Shown here in pieces: positions 25,264-33,213 of a stretch of DNA of 53,061 bases (position 1 is the first letter of the stretch; each line of letters starts with the position of its first letter). The notes beneath the pieces were generated by a model, which was not told where the DNA came from, did not search any database, and was given only the letters and a program-made list of their open reading frames with translations. A program made the position numbers and the translations under genes. This DNA comes from Parvimonas sp035282405 (lineage in GTDB: Bacteria > Bacillota > Clostridia > Tissierellales > Peptoniphilaceae). The stretch lies in the NCBI RefSeq assembly GCF_035282405.1, contig NZ_JAYKBP010000006.1:1-53061 (forward strand), read 5' to 3'.

Positions 25264-25962
25264 ATGGCATTTTTAAGAAATTTAATGGGATCTGTATTGA
25301 AATTTATTTATGAAGGGGTTGCTTCAATTTTACCTAATGAACCTGCTAGTATTTCATATTTAGCGATTAGTATCATTATAATTTCAATAATTTTTAAGAT
25401 TGTACTTTTCCCAATATTTTTAAGTAGTATAAAGAGTCAAAAGATTCAAGCAAAGTTTGCTAAAGAGCAACAAAAGATAAGAGAAAAATATAAACATGAT
25501 CAACAAGCTATGAATCTTAAACTTATGGAATTTAATAAAGAGCATGGAATTAAACAACTTGGTGGTTGTTTACCTATGATTTTCAATTTAATTTTAGTTA
25601 TAGCGATGTTTTCAGTAATGGGAGAGCCTTTGTTATATATTTTTGGGGATAAGAATGCGGATGTTATGAAAAATTTCCTTTGGATTAAAGATTTATCGGC
25701 ACCGGACCCGCTTTTATATGGACTTCCTTTGATAAATGCAATTACTCAATATATTTATCTTGATTTGAGTAATAGAGATCAAAAGGATAATCCCGGTGCA
25801 AAGTCTATGGAAACTATGAAATATATATTCCCTTTGATAATATTTATTTCTGCAAAGAGTTTCTCTGCAGGTCTTGCACTTTATTGGGCTATGACAAATA
25901 TTGTAGAAATTTTATTGAGATTAGCTTTGACTGCTTACGAAAATAAAAAAATGAGTAATTAG
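25264..25962 (+). CDS. yidC: Membrane protein insertase YidC/SpoIIIJ (Oxa1 family)
   Basis: 232 aa, about five membrane segments, no lipobox visible. The hydrophilic groove residue appears as lysine in IIFKIVLFP (Arg in many homologues), and the charged loop KFAKEQQKIREKYKHDQQAM follows. C-terminal SAGLALYWAMTNI is conserved. Inserts membrane proteins alone or with SecYEG. GGAGG precedes the ATG; nine bp after yidD and followed by jag. Confidence 0.95.
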   Translation: MAFLRNLMGSVLKFIYEGVASILPNEPASISYLAISIIIISIIFKIVLFPIFLSSIKSQKIQAKFAKEQQKIREKYKHDQQAMNLKLMEFNKEHGIKQLGGCLPMIFNLILVIAMFSVMGEPLLYIFGDKNADVMKNFLWIKDLSAPDPLLYGLPLINAITQYIYLDLSNRDQKDNPGAKSMETMKYIFPLIIFISAKSFSAGLALYWAMTNIVEILLRLALTAYENKKMSN

Positions 25963-25978
25963 TAGAAAGGAGCAAAAA

Positions 25979-26686
25979 ATGAAAGTTGTAAAATCAGCAA
26001 AAACTGTCGATGAAGCTGTTAAGCTTGCGTTATCAGAATTATCAGCTGAAATTTCAGATGTTGATGTTAAAGTAATTGAAAAACCTAAGAGTGGTTTTTT
26101 GGGTTTTGGTTCAAAAGATGCTTTGGTTGAAGTTTCGCTAAAAGAAGAAAAAGAAAAGTCTAAAGAGCATGTAGAAGAAGTAATAGATGAAGTTGTTGAA
26201 GAAACTTGTTGTAAGGAAGAAGTTCTTGTTAAAAGTGATGATGTAAAAAAAATTGAGGGTTTTTTAAAGGATTTAATTTTAGAAATGGGAGTTGACTGCG
26301 AAGTAACTTCTGATGAAGATGAAGAAGCTGTTAATTTGTATATAAACAAATCTGATGATTTTAAGACTTTAATCGGAAAATCCGGAGAAACTTTGGAAAG
26401 TATTCAATATATTGTAAGTATTTTTTCAAGAAGAAATACTTCTTTAGAAAAGAGAATTTTCTTAGATATAAATGGATATAAGAAGAGAAAAGAAGAAATA
26501 ATCAGAGAAATGGCGATGACTTTTGCTAAAAAAGCTATAAGATATAAAAAGGTTATGCGACTTAGACCTATGAATGCTTACGAGAGAAGAATTGTTCACT
26601 CAACTTTATACAATATGAGGGGTGTATTTACTATGAGTGAAGGTGAAGAGCCACATAGAAAGGTTGTTATCAAGCCTAGGTTTTAA
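25979..26686 (+). CDS. jag: Jag/KhpB RNA-binding protein (Jag_N, KH, R3H)
   Basis: 235 aa. Jag_N domain at the start (KSAKTVDEAVKLAL, with GFLGFGSKDA), an acidic linker (about 60-90), a KH domain with the GxxG loop IGKSGE, and a C-terminal R3H domain with MNAYERRIVHSTL. Homologues (SpoIIIJ-associated, KhpB) bind RNA and affect cell division and elongation. Sixteen bp after yidC and followed by a terminator. Confidence 0.95.
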   Translation: MKVVKSAKTVDEAVKLALSELSAEISDVDVKVIEKPKSGFLGFGSKDALVEVSLKEEKEKSKEHVEEVIDEVVEETCCKEEVLVKSDDVKKIEGFLKDLILEMGVDCEVTSDEDEEAVNLYINKSDDFKTLIGKSGETLESIQYIVSIFSRRNTSLEKRIFLDINGYKKRKEEIIREMAMTFAKKAIRYKKVMRLRPMNAYERRIVHSTLYNMRGVFTMSEGEEPHRKVVIKPRF

Positions 26687-26695
26687 TATGCAATG

Positions 26696-26720
26696 AAAAG
26701 AACGTTTAGGCGTTCTTTTT
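26696..26720 (+). terminator. Terminator after jag
   Basis: AAAGAACG pairs with CGTTCTTT around the loop TTTAGG, followed by T (26696-26720). Lies only 24 bp before the mnmE start codon. Confidence 0.8.
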
Positions 26721-26744
26721 ATTGTGGAACAACAAGGAGAAAAT

Positions 26745-28115
26745 ATGGAAAATACTATTGTTGCTATTGCTACTGCTACAAGTGAATCAGGTATTGGAAT
26801 TGTAAGGCTTAGTGGTGAAAAGTCGGTAGATATTGTAAAAAATTTTTTCAAACCTTATGATAAAAAAAAGATAGACGAAAAATCCAATAAAATGATGAAA
26901 TATGGTCATATTTACGATAAAGATGAACTCATTGATGAAGTTATGGTCTGCTTTATGTTTGCACCTCATACTTATACGAGGGAAAATATAGTTGAAATCT
27001 TTACTCATGGAGGCATTGTATGTCTTAAAAGAGTTTTGAATTTATGTCTTGAAAACGGAGCAGATCTTGCAGAAAAGGGAGAATTTACTAAGAGAGCTTT
27101 TCTAAATGGTCGTCTTGATTTGTCCCAGGCTGAAGGAGTTATCGACTTAATAAAGGCGAAAACTGAATTTTCTCATAAGAGTGCGATTAATCAACTTGAA
27201 GGTCATTTGAGTAAGAAGATTAAAGAATTTAGAGAAGATCTTTTAGATATTTTAAGTTTTGTTGAGTACTCAATTAATTTTACAGAAGATATGCAGGAAG
27301 AATTGCCTTTTGATAATGTAATTTTAAAGACTGAAAAATTGATGGCAGAGATGGAAAAATTGCTTGGAGAGTCTAATAAAGGAAAAATTTTAAAAGACGG
27401 AATAAATGTTTCAATAATTGGAAAGCCTAATGTTGGAAAGTCTTCCCTATTAAATAGAATTTTAAGACAAGAAAGAGCGATTGTAACTGATATTGCAGGA
27501 ACTACAAGAGATTTAATTAAGGAAGACATTGAACTTTCAGGAATTAAGTTAAATATTAACGATACTGCAGGAATTAGAGATACTGCTGATGTCGTTGAAA
27601 AAATCGGAGTTCAAAAATCTATCGAAGCAAGTGAGAATTCAGACTTAAATTTGGTTTTATTTGACATTTCAAGAGAGCTTGATGAAGAAGACGAAAAGAT
27701 AATAAATCTTGCAAATACAACTAAATCTATTGGAATTTTAAATAAGGTAGATTTGGATAAAAAATTGAATGAAGAAAAATTAAAAGAAAAGATAAATTTT
27801 GAGTTAATAGAAATTTCTGCACTAAAAAATGAAGGGATTTCAAAACTTGAACAGGCAATTATAGATATGTTTTTCGATGGCAAAATAGAGATTAAGGACA
27901 AGGCTTTAATCACGAATGTAAGACATGAAAACAGTCTAAAGAGCTCATTAGAATATTTAAAATCTTTCTATGTAGATTTAAAAAATATGGTGCCTATCGA
28001 CTGTTGCGAAGTGGACTTAAGAAGAGCCTATGAAGTGCTTGGAGAAATAATCGGAGAAAATATTTCCGAAAATATCTTGGATAATATCTTTTCGAATTTT
28101 TGTATAGGAAAATAA
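26745..28115 (+). CDS. mnmE: tRNA modification GTPase MnmE
   Basis: 456 aa. N-terminal tetrahydrofolate-binding domain (DTIVAIAT-type start ENTIVAIATATSESGIGIVR), then an inserted G domain with GKPNVGKSS, DIAGTTRD, DTAGIRD and NKVD, and the C-terminal FCIGK motif with the catalytic cysteine. With MnmG it modifies U34 of certain tRNAs. ATG at 26745 chosen because AAGGAGA precedes it; an upstream GTG lies before that site. The usual partners mnmG and rsmG do not follow; the gene is closed by a terminator. Confidence 0.96.
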   Translation: MENTIVAIATATSESGIGIVRLSGEKSVDIVKNFFKPYDKKKIDEKSNKMMKYGHIYDKDELIDEVMVCFMFAPHTYTRENIVEIFTHGGIVCLKRVLNLCLENGADLAEKGEFTKRAFLNGRLDLSQAEGVIDLIKAKTEFSHKSAINQLEGHLSKKIKEFREDLLDILSFVEYSINFTEDMQEELPFDNVILKTEKLMAEMEKLLGESNKGKILKDGINVSIIGKPNVGKSSLLNRILRQERAIVTDIAGTTRDLIKEDIELSGIKLNINDTAGIRDTADVVEKIGVQKSIEASENSDLNLVLFDISRELDEEDEKIINLANTTKSIGILNKVDLDKKLNEEKLKEKINFELIEISALKNEGISKLEQAIIDMFFDGKIEIKDKALITNVRHENSLKSSLEYLKSFYVDLKNMVPIDCCEVDLRRAYEVLGEIIGENISENILDNIFSNFCIGK

Positions 28116-28137
28116 AGACGGTGCACCGTCTTTTTTT
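28114..28137 (+). terminator. Terminator of mnmE
   Basis: AAAGACGGTGCACCGTCTTT is a perfect palindrome followed by T; it overlaps the last bases of the mnmE stop codon. A mosaic repeat begins at once at 28141. Confidence 0.88.
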
Positions 28138-28140
28138 GTG

Positions 28141-28520
28141 AGAAATTCACGTCATAGAACTTTGAATAGAGATATTCTTAATACGTCATCTCGACCGGAG
28201 TTGAGCAAAGCGAAACGAAGTGGAGAGATCGCATAAAGCCCCTTAATTCTGAATTAAGCATTTTTAGTCGATTCTAACATATTGCAGGTAGGATATTTCT
28301 GTAGTCTATGTATCTACGATACATTACTTTTGCTAAAGCAAAAGTATGAGATCTCCACAGTCGATTGTACTCAAATCAAAGATTTGAACAATCTTTGCGT
28401 CAGACCTACTATTGCTTGTAAACAAGTAATAGTGTGAGATTTCTCCGCTCCGTTTCACTCCGGTCGAAATGACGTATATGGGAAATTGCTTTGTTTAAGA
28501 GCTAAACGTTAAAAGTAGAT
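28141..28520. repeat. Mosaic palindromic interspersed element (copy 4, rearranged)
   Basis: Contains both large modules: TTCACGTCATAGAACTTTGA with the CGTCATCTCGACC...GGAGAGATC block (28146-28230), and the AATGTATC-like, CTTTTGC-taaa-GCAAAAG (28328 region), GATTGT/ACAATC stem with TCAAATC-aaa-GATTTGA, and CTATTGCTTGT-aa-ACAAGTAATAG hairpins, ending with CGGTCGAAATGACG and GCTAAACGTTAAAAGTA. Module order differs from copies at 38294 and 39434. The rest of the gap to 28683 is AT-rich without obvious features. Confidence 0.75.
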
Positions 28521-28683
28521 AAACTTTAAATTTCTTAATAATTAATAATTGACAATTAAAAAAATTTATTTATATAGTAGATAATTTAATATTAATATTT
28601 CATAGGAATAACCCACTTTAAGTACTTTACAAAGAAATACTCCCCAACAAATCCACCATTATATAAAAAATCATAAAAAACTA

Positions 28684-28717
28684 TTGACATATTATATTAT
28701 ACGTTGTATAATATAAT
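28684..28717 (+). promoter_or_regulatory. Promoter with overlapping operator-like palindrome
   Basis: TTGACA (28684-28689), 17-bp spacer, TATAAT (28707-28712). A perfect inverted repeat, ATTATATTATAC (28691-28702) and GTATAATATAAT (28706-28717) with 3-bp centre, covers spacer and -10. This is the classic position for a repressor of a drug-efflux gene; no regulator gene lies beside it. Confidence 0.75.
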
Positions 28718-28745
28718 CAAAATAAAGTATTAAGAGGTGAAAACC

Positions 28746-29990
28746 ATGAATATCTTAAAAGAATCAAGAAAACAGATGATAAAATTAATAATGACGACTA
28801 TAACAGGAAACTTTGGTAGTTCTATTTTGTCATTTATTATTGGACTTTTAATTTTGAAAAAGACAGAATCAGCTTTAAATTTCGGTATTTCTCAAATTAT
28901 AGGCCCTTTGGTTGCGCTTGTTTTAGTTCCTTTTGTTGGAGCTGTTGTAGATAAGTACAATAAGAAGATTGTAATTGTAATTGCTCAGCTTTTTAGCATT
29001 GTAAGTTTGATTTTATATGCTTTAAGTTTAAATTCTAATGCTGAAACAAATTTAATCAATACCTATATGTTATTAATTTGTTTAAGGGTTGCTGATCAAT
29101 TTTTAAATAATTCTTTTTCATCTTCTACAAAGAAACTTGTATGTGAAGAGCATATTCAAAAGGTAAAATCTTTTGAGCAAATGGCATCTTCAGGGGTTTA
29201 TATAATTTCTCCAATTTTAGCTGTTTTTTTACTTACAAAATTGGATTTAATTCATTTTGTATTTTTGGAAGCGGTAATTGAATTTATAACTATATTGATT
29301 GTACTTTTTATAAATTTTGATTTTATAAAGACAGAAGTGATAGAGAATAATGAAGAACAAAAAGTTTTAAAGATGTTTGTTGAAGGTTTAAATTATATGA
29401 AAGATAAAAAAGCTTTGGTCTTTATTATCTCTTTTGCAATGTTTATAAATTTCTTTTTTTCATCGGTTTCAATCGGCCTTCCCTATGTTTTGATTAATGA
29501 AATTAAGATTTCAGATTATCTTTACGGGATTATAAATGCAACTTTTCCGGTGGCAGTAATAGTTTCATCAATAATTTTATCAATGATGAAGGACATTAAA
29601 GCTCCTTTGGAATTTTCTTTTAAATGTATTAGAGGGCTTTCAGGATTCTTGATAATTTTGGGAATTGCATTATTATTTAAATTTAGTATCTTTTCATATT
29701 TTATAATATTTATGATATTTGCTTTTGGAGTTAATTTTATTGCAAATTTTATAAATACTCCGGTAATGGTTTGGTTTACAAAGGCGGTTCCCCTTGAATA
29801 TCAAGGAAGAGTTTTCAGTATTTTGGGAACAGGTTGTCAACTTCTAATGCCACTTGGAATATTATTTTATTCGTTTTTATTTGATAAATTTAAAAGTGGA
29901 TATATATTTATATTTTCAGGAATAGCTTTAATGGTACTTATAGTTCTTCCATATATGTTAAAAGTAGATTTAAAGATAAATAAATTTTAA
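28746..29990 (+). CDS. MFS transporter, probable efflux protein
   Basis: 414 aa, about 12 membrane segments. Has the MFS loop 2-3 signature form GAVVDKYNKKIV and the second-half equivalent segment AVPLEYQGRVFSILG seen in the MFS_3/macrolide-efflux-like group. Would export a small molecule by proton antiport; substrate unknown. Start ATG 28746 follows AAGAGG; a GTG three codons upstream is less likely. Single gene between a palindromic promoter and a bidirectional terminator. Confidence 0.85.
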   Translation: MNILKESRKQMIKLIMTTITGNFGSSILSFIIGLLILKKTESALNFGISQIIGPLVALVLVPFVGAVVDKYNKKIVIVIAQLFSIVSLILYALSLNSNAETNLINTYMLLICLRVADQFLNNSFSSSTKKLVCEEHIQKVKSFEQMASSGVYIISPILAVFLLTKLDLIHFVFLEAVIEFITILIVLFINFDFIKTEVIENNEEQKVLKMFVEGLNYMKDKKALVFIISFAMFINFFFSSVSIGLPYVLINEIKISDYLYGIINATFPVAVIVSSIILSMMKDIKAPLEFSFKCIRGLSGFLIILGIALLFKFSIFSYFIIFMIFAFGVNFIANFINTPVMVWFTKAVPLEYQGRVFSILGTGCQLLMPLGILFYSFLFDKFKSGYIFIFSGIALMVLIVLPYMLKVDLKINKF

Positions 29991-30016
29991 GAAGTCCCCC
30001 TTAAAATAATTTACAA

Positions 30017-30049
30017 AAAAATGAGAGTTAGCGAAACTCTCATTTTTTA
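30017..30049. terminator. Bidirectional terminator between MFS gene and fni
   Basis: ATGAGAGTT (30021-30029) pairs with AACTCTCAT (30035-30043), flanked by A and T runs on each side. The fni stop codon lies within its T tract, so it serves both converging genes. Confidence 0.85.
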
Positions 30050-31063
30050 ATAATTTAATATATCTTTTAATTTTCCAAATATTTTGTATTCAGCTTTTTT
30101 AAGTTCTTCAATATTTCTTACTCCAAGAAGCAACATAATCATCTTAGTTTGATAGATTAGAGATTTTAAATAATTTTCGGCGAATTTGTATCCGCCATGA
30201 ACTAAATATCTTAAAACCTCTCCTGCAATAGCAGTCATATCGCTACCTAGTATAATGGCTTTTGCAATATCTTCTCCGGTTTTTATTCCACCGGAACCGA
30301 TTAGAGTAAAGTCTTTTGAAATATTTCTACAATCTATTATACATTTTGCAGTTGGAATTCCCCAACCATAAATATTCGTAAAATCTAAATCCGTTCTTCT
30401 TAAATTTTCAATTTCAATGAAATTTGTTCCGCCAAAACCGCTGATATCAATGTATTTTACACCTACATTCAACAACTTTTCACAAGTTTTTTTAGAAATA
30501 CCGCAACCTGTTTCTTTTACGATAACGGGAACATTCGAGTTTTTAACGATATTTTCAATATTTTCTAAAATTCCGGAAAAATTTCTATCTCCTTCAAACT
30601 GAACAATCTCTTGAGCAGGATTCAAATGGAGAGAAATTGCATCGGAATTTAACATTTCAACGGCTTTTTTTACATCGTCAAGGCTTGATAATGCTGAAAG
30701 ATTTGAAATTACTATATTTTTTTTATCTAAAATATCTTTTACCACTGTAAAAGTTTCTACAAGTTCTTCATCTTGTAGTGCAACTTTTTGACTTCCAACT
30801 TCAAATGCTATATTAAAATTTTTGCAAAGTCTTGCTAGGTCTTCATTGATATCATAGGAAGTTTCTGCCCCACCTGTCATTGCATTTATTATAAGTGGAA
30901 AAGAAAGTTTTTTCCCCAAAAAATTTACAGATGTATCAATTTCATCAAAATTTAAATCAGTTAATGCAAAATGTTCAATATACACATTTTCAAATAGAGT
31001 ATTGGATTTGAAATTGCTCTTTAAAAAATTTTCTAAATGTTCTTTTTTTCTCTCGTTTTCCAT
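30047..31063 (-). CDS. fni: Type 2 isopentenyl-diphosphate delta-isomerase (FMN-dependent)
   Basis: About 338 aa. Interconverts IPP and DMAPP, needed for organisms using the mevalonate route. Family motifs: INAMTGG near 63, VGSQK, HLNPAQE with the acid/base region, ETGCGIS, SGFGGTNFIEIE and the phosphate-binding GSGGIKTGEDIAKA. Start ATG 31063 or GTG 31069 is uncertain; a GGGTG lies between them. Six to eleven bp downstream of the LCP gene, in an operon isochorismatase-LCP-fni, so isoprenoid supply is coupled to an envelope gene. Confidence 0.93.
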   Translation of the reverse strand: MENERKKEHLENFLKSNFKSNTLFENVYIEHFALTDLNFDEIDTSVNFLGKKLSFPLIINAMTGGAETSYDINEDLARLCKNFNIAFEVGSQKVALQDEELVETFTVVKDILDKKNIVISNLSALSSLDDVKKAVEMLNSDAISLHLNPAQEIVQFEGDRNFSGILENIENIVKNSNVPVIVKETGCGISKKTCEKLLNVGVKYIDISGFGGTNFIEIENLRRTDLDFTNIYGWGIPTAKCIIDCRNISKDFTLIGSGGIKTGEDIAKAIILGSDMTAIAGEVLRYLVHGGYKFAENYLKSLIYQTKMIMLLLGVRNIEELKKAEYKIFGKLKDILNY

Positions 31064-31074
31064 ATTCACCCAAA

Positions 31075-32124
31075 TTATCTGTTATTGTTCTTTTTGTTAT
31101 TTTTATTAGTATTATTTTTATTTGTATTGTTATTTTTATTATTGTTATTGGTGTTATTGTTTTTAGTATTTGTTTTCTTTTTATCGTCTATATCTACTTG
31201 TGTGTTGTTATTTTGACTCAATAGATAATCACCGAACATCTCTTTAACAAGAGCATTTAATTTTGAACGATTAGGAACGAAATAACTTATATTGTTTATA
31301 TAAGCAGATTCTCCTGGCACTATTTGAGTATTTATATTATCTTCATTTAAATTTTTTACTTTTAGAGCTAATTTAGTAATTGTTGAGAATGGAATATTTG
31401 TATTTACAGTCTTTTTAACAACTTCTAAAATTTGAGGAATTTTAGCAATATTTTTAGGCTTAGTTAATTCTTTAATCATTGCCTTTATAAGTAATTGTTG
31501 AGCTTTAACACGACCAACATCACCTTCTGTATATCCTGCTCTAAATCTTGCAAATTGTAGAGCTTGTTTTCCATTTAAAATTTGTTTACCTGGTTTTAAG
31601 TGAACATTGTCTTCTGCAACATCAACTTTAACAGGGACATCAACTTCTACACCACCAAGTGCATCTACAATATCCTTAACAGAGAAGAAATTAACTCTTA
31701 CATAATAGTCTATATCTAAATTCAAGAAATTTCTTGTAGTTTTCATAGCAAGTTTAAGACCACCAAAATGGTGAGCATGGTTTATCTTATCTAGTTTTCC
31801 ATTAACCATAACTCTAGAATCACGAGGGATTGATAGAATATCAATTTTTCCAGTTTCAAAATTAACTTTACACAAGATCATTGTATCAGTTCTGTTTTGT
31901 TCGGTTGTAGCTCCACTGAAATCATCACTGTCTAAACCTAAAACTAAAAATAAAAGTTCATTTTCAACACGTTGTTCAATATTATTTCCTTCGCCTAAAT
32001 CGCTACCTACAAATTCTACTTTTGAAGTTAACTCCATAATATCCAAAACTTTATTTGCAACCCAAAAAATTCCTCCAAATAGAGCTAAGGATAGAATAAA
32101 AGTTATTATAAATTTCTTTTTCAT
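31075..32124 (-). CDS. LytR-CpsA-Psr (LCP) family wall-polymer ligase
   Basis: 349 aa. N-terminal membrane anchor (FIITFILSLALFGGIFWVA), then the LCP domain with LVLGLDSDD, TDTMILCKVNFETGKIDILS, IPRDSRV, LDKINHAHHFGG and ALQFARFRA-type motifs with the conserved Arg/Asp residues that bind polyprenyl pyrophosphate. Transfers wall teichoic acid or capsule-like glycopolymers to peptidoglycan. The last 45 residues are almost only Asn, Lys and Thr, a low-complexity tail encoded by AAY/AAR runs. Eleven bp after the isochorismatase-family gene. Confidence 0.93.
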   Translation of the reverse strand: MKKKFIITFILSLALFGGIFWVANKVLDIMELTSKVEFVGSDLGEGNNIEQRVENELLFLVLGLDSDDFSGATTEQNRTDTMILCKVNFETGKIDILSIPRDSRVMVNGKLDKINHAHHFGGLKLAMKTTRNFLNLDIDYYVRVNFFSVKDIVDALGGVEVDVPVKVDVAEDNVHLKPGKQILNGKQALQFARFRAGYTEGDVGRVKAQQLLIKAMIKELTKPKNIAKIPQILEVVKKTVNTNIPFSTITKLALKVKNLNEDNINTQIVPGESAYINNISYFVPNRSKLNALVKEMFGDYLLSQNNNTQVDIDDKKKTNTKNNNTNNNNKNNNTNKNNTNKNNKKNNNR

Positions 32125-32135
32125 ATAAAACTCCC

Positions 32136-32678
32136 TTACTTTATCAATTTACTGATTAGTTTGAAACTACTGTGTTCTGATGTTTTAATCAAATCAAAAA
32201 GTATAGTTTCGACATTAGTAACACTTGCTCCCATTTCTCTAATTAAGTCCAAGCCATTCGTATAATTTTCAGGATTTCTTGAACCTACAGTTTCAAAGGG
32301 AACATAAATTTCAAAGTTACTCTTTAAATCTCTTATAGTTTGATATACACAAATATGTGTTTCCACACCTGCAACAATAATTGAAGTTTTTTCTTTTTCT
32401 TTAAGTTTTAAAACTTCTTCCTTAATAAGTGGATAGGCTGAAAAACTGTTCTTTTCAAAATACTTTGCTTTTGAGTCTTTTAAAGACTCTTTAATTTCCA
32501 AAACAGTTTCGCCAAGTCCCTTTGGATATTGTTCCGTATAAATTATAGGAATATTAAGTTCTTTGCAGGACTTAATTAAAATATTCGTGTATTTTATAAT
32601 GCTTTCTTTGTTTTGTATAACTGGCATTAATTTTTCCTGAATATCTAATACCAGCAAAATTGTATTTTCAATTTTCAT
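32136..32678 (-). CDS. Isochorismatase-family cysteine hydrolase
   Basis: 180 aa. Catalytic triad visible: Asp12 (LLVLDIQEK), Lys in FEKNSFSAY and Cys in GVETHICVYQT. Family members hydrolyse isochorismate, nicotinamide or related amides; the YcaC-like small form here does not let me name the substrate. ATG 32678 chosen after TTTGGAG; a TTG four codons upstream overlaps that site. First gene of the isochorismatase-LCP-fni operon, with a promoter at 32709-32737. Confidence 0.87.
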   Translation of the reverse strand: MKIENTILLVLDIQEKLMPVIQNKESIIKYTNILIKSCKELNIPIIYTEQYPKGLGETVLEIKESLKDSKAKYFEKNSFSAYPLIKEEVLKLKEKEKTSIIVAGVETHICVYQTIRDLKSNFEIYVPFETVGSRNPENYTNGLDLIREMGASVTNVETILFDLIKTSEHSSFKLISKLIK

Positions 32679-32708
32679 AAAAATCTCCAAATTTAAAATT
32701 GAATAACT

Positions 32709-32737
32709 ATTTTATCACAATTATTCTTAAAAATCAA
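32709..32737 (-). promoter_or_regulatory. Promoter of the isochorismatase-LCP-fni operon
   Basis: On the minus strand TTGATT (32732-32737), 17-bp spacer, TAAAAT (32709-32714). Faces away from the promoter at 33156; the 420 bp between the two hold the structured repeats. Confidence 0.65.
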
Positions 32738-32740
32738 ATT

Positions 32741-32780
32741 ACTACTTATAATTAAATTTATAAATTGCACTATAAGTAGT
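32741..32780. repeat. 10-bp inverted repeat with 20-bp loop
   Basis: ACTACTTATA (32741-32750) and TATAAGTAGT (32771-32780) are exact reverse complements. Immediately upstream of the minus-strand promoter, so it may be an operator. Confidence 0.5.
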
Positions 32781-32883
32781 TAAATATATTAACCATTTTT
32801 TAATAATTTTCTTAGTAATTAAAAAACTAGTTCTATTAAAATTAAGCTTACCATAAACTAAACTAAAAAGAAAACCTAATTTC

Positions 32884-32928
32884 ATCATACTTTACTTTTA
32901 AAAATTTTTCTAAAATGGAAAGTATGAT
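32884..32928. repeat. 10-bp inverted repeat next to the 87-bp tandem repeat
   Basis: ATCATACTTT (32884-32893) and AAAGTATGAT (32919-32928) are exact reverse complements. It begins and ends with the ATCAT/ATGAT form of the first hairpin of the following 87-bp units and may be a diverged, partial third unit. Confidence 0.5.
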
Positions 32929-32930
32929 TT

Positions 32931-33104
32931 ATCATAATTCCTTTTTTATAATTAAATTAATGTAATTATGGTAAAATATATCTAATTTTACCATTGTGCG
33001 TAAAACTAGATAATTAAATCATAATTCCTTTTTTATAATTAAATTAGAGTAATTATGATGAAATATTAATAGTTTTACCATCTGGCGTAAAACTATTAAT
33101 ATTA
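32931..33104. repeat. Two tandem 87-bp units, each with two hairpins; compensatory changes
   Basis: Unit A 32931-33017 and unit B 33018-33104. Each begins ATCATAATTCC and has an outer stem ATCATAATT/AATTATGRT. The second hairpin in B is a perfect 17-bp stem (33062-33078 with 33087-33103) around the loop CATCTGGC; in A it is 12 of 13 pairs (32979-32991 with 33000-33012) around CATTGTGC. At stem positions 10, 11 and 12 from the loop the pairs are C-G, T-A, A-T in A but A-T, A-T, T-A in B, so pairing is kept while sequence changes. The block is upstream of the promoter at 33156. Function unknown. Confidence 0.85.
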
Positions 33105-33155
33105 TACACTTTATGGATATTTTTTTCAACTTTATAAACTATTTTTCCTTAAATG

Positions 33156-33184
33156 TTGATTTTTTAAAAATATTAATATATAAT
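33156..33184 (+). promoter_or_regulatory. Promoter of the LicA-like kinase gene
   Basis: TTGATT (33156-33161), 17-bp spacer, TATAAT (33179-33184), then AAGGAGG at about 33203. The 87-bp repeats end 51 bp upstream of the -35. Confidence 0.7.
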
Positions 33185-33213
33185 GTTCAAGTAGAGATTT
33201 ACAAGGAGGTATT

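Noticed and set aside
28141..28520. Possible structured RNA gene or tRNA-like element
   Set aside because: The stems correspond to mosaic repeat modules that recur with different sequence elsewhere; no CCA end, anticodon arm or conserved tRNA box is present.
32931..33104. Possible CRISPR array or type III toxin-antitoxin antitoxin repeats
   Set aside because: The units are contiguous, with no unique spacers, and no cas gene is in the window. The downstream gene is a choline-kinase-type enzyme, not a ToxN-like nuclease, and the repeats lie upstream of its promoter rather than in a shared transcript.
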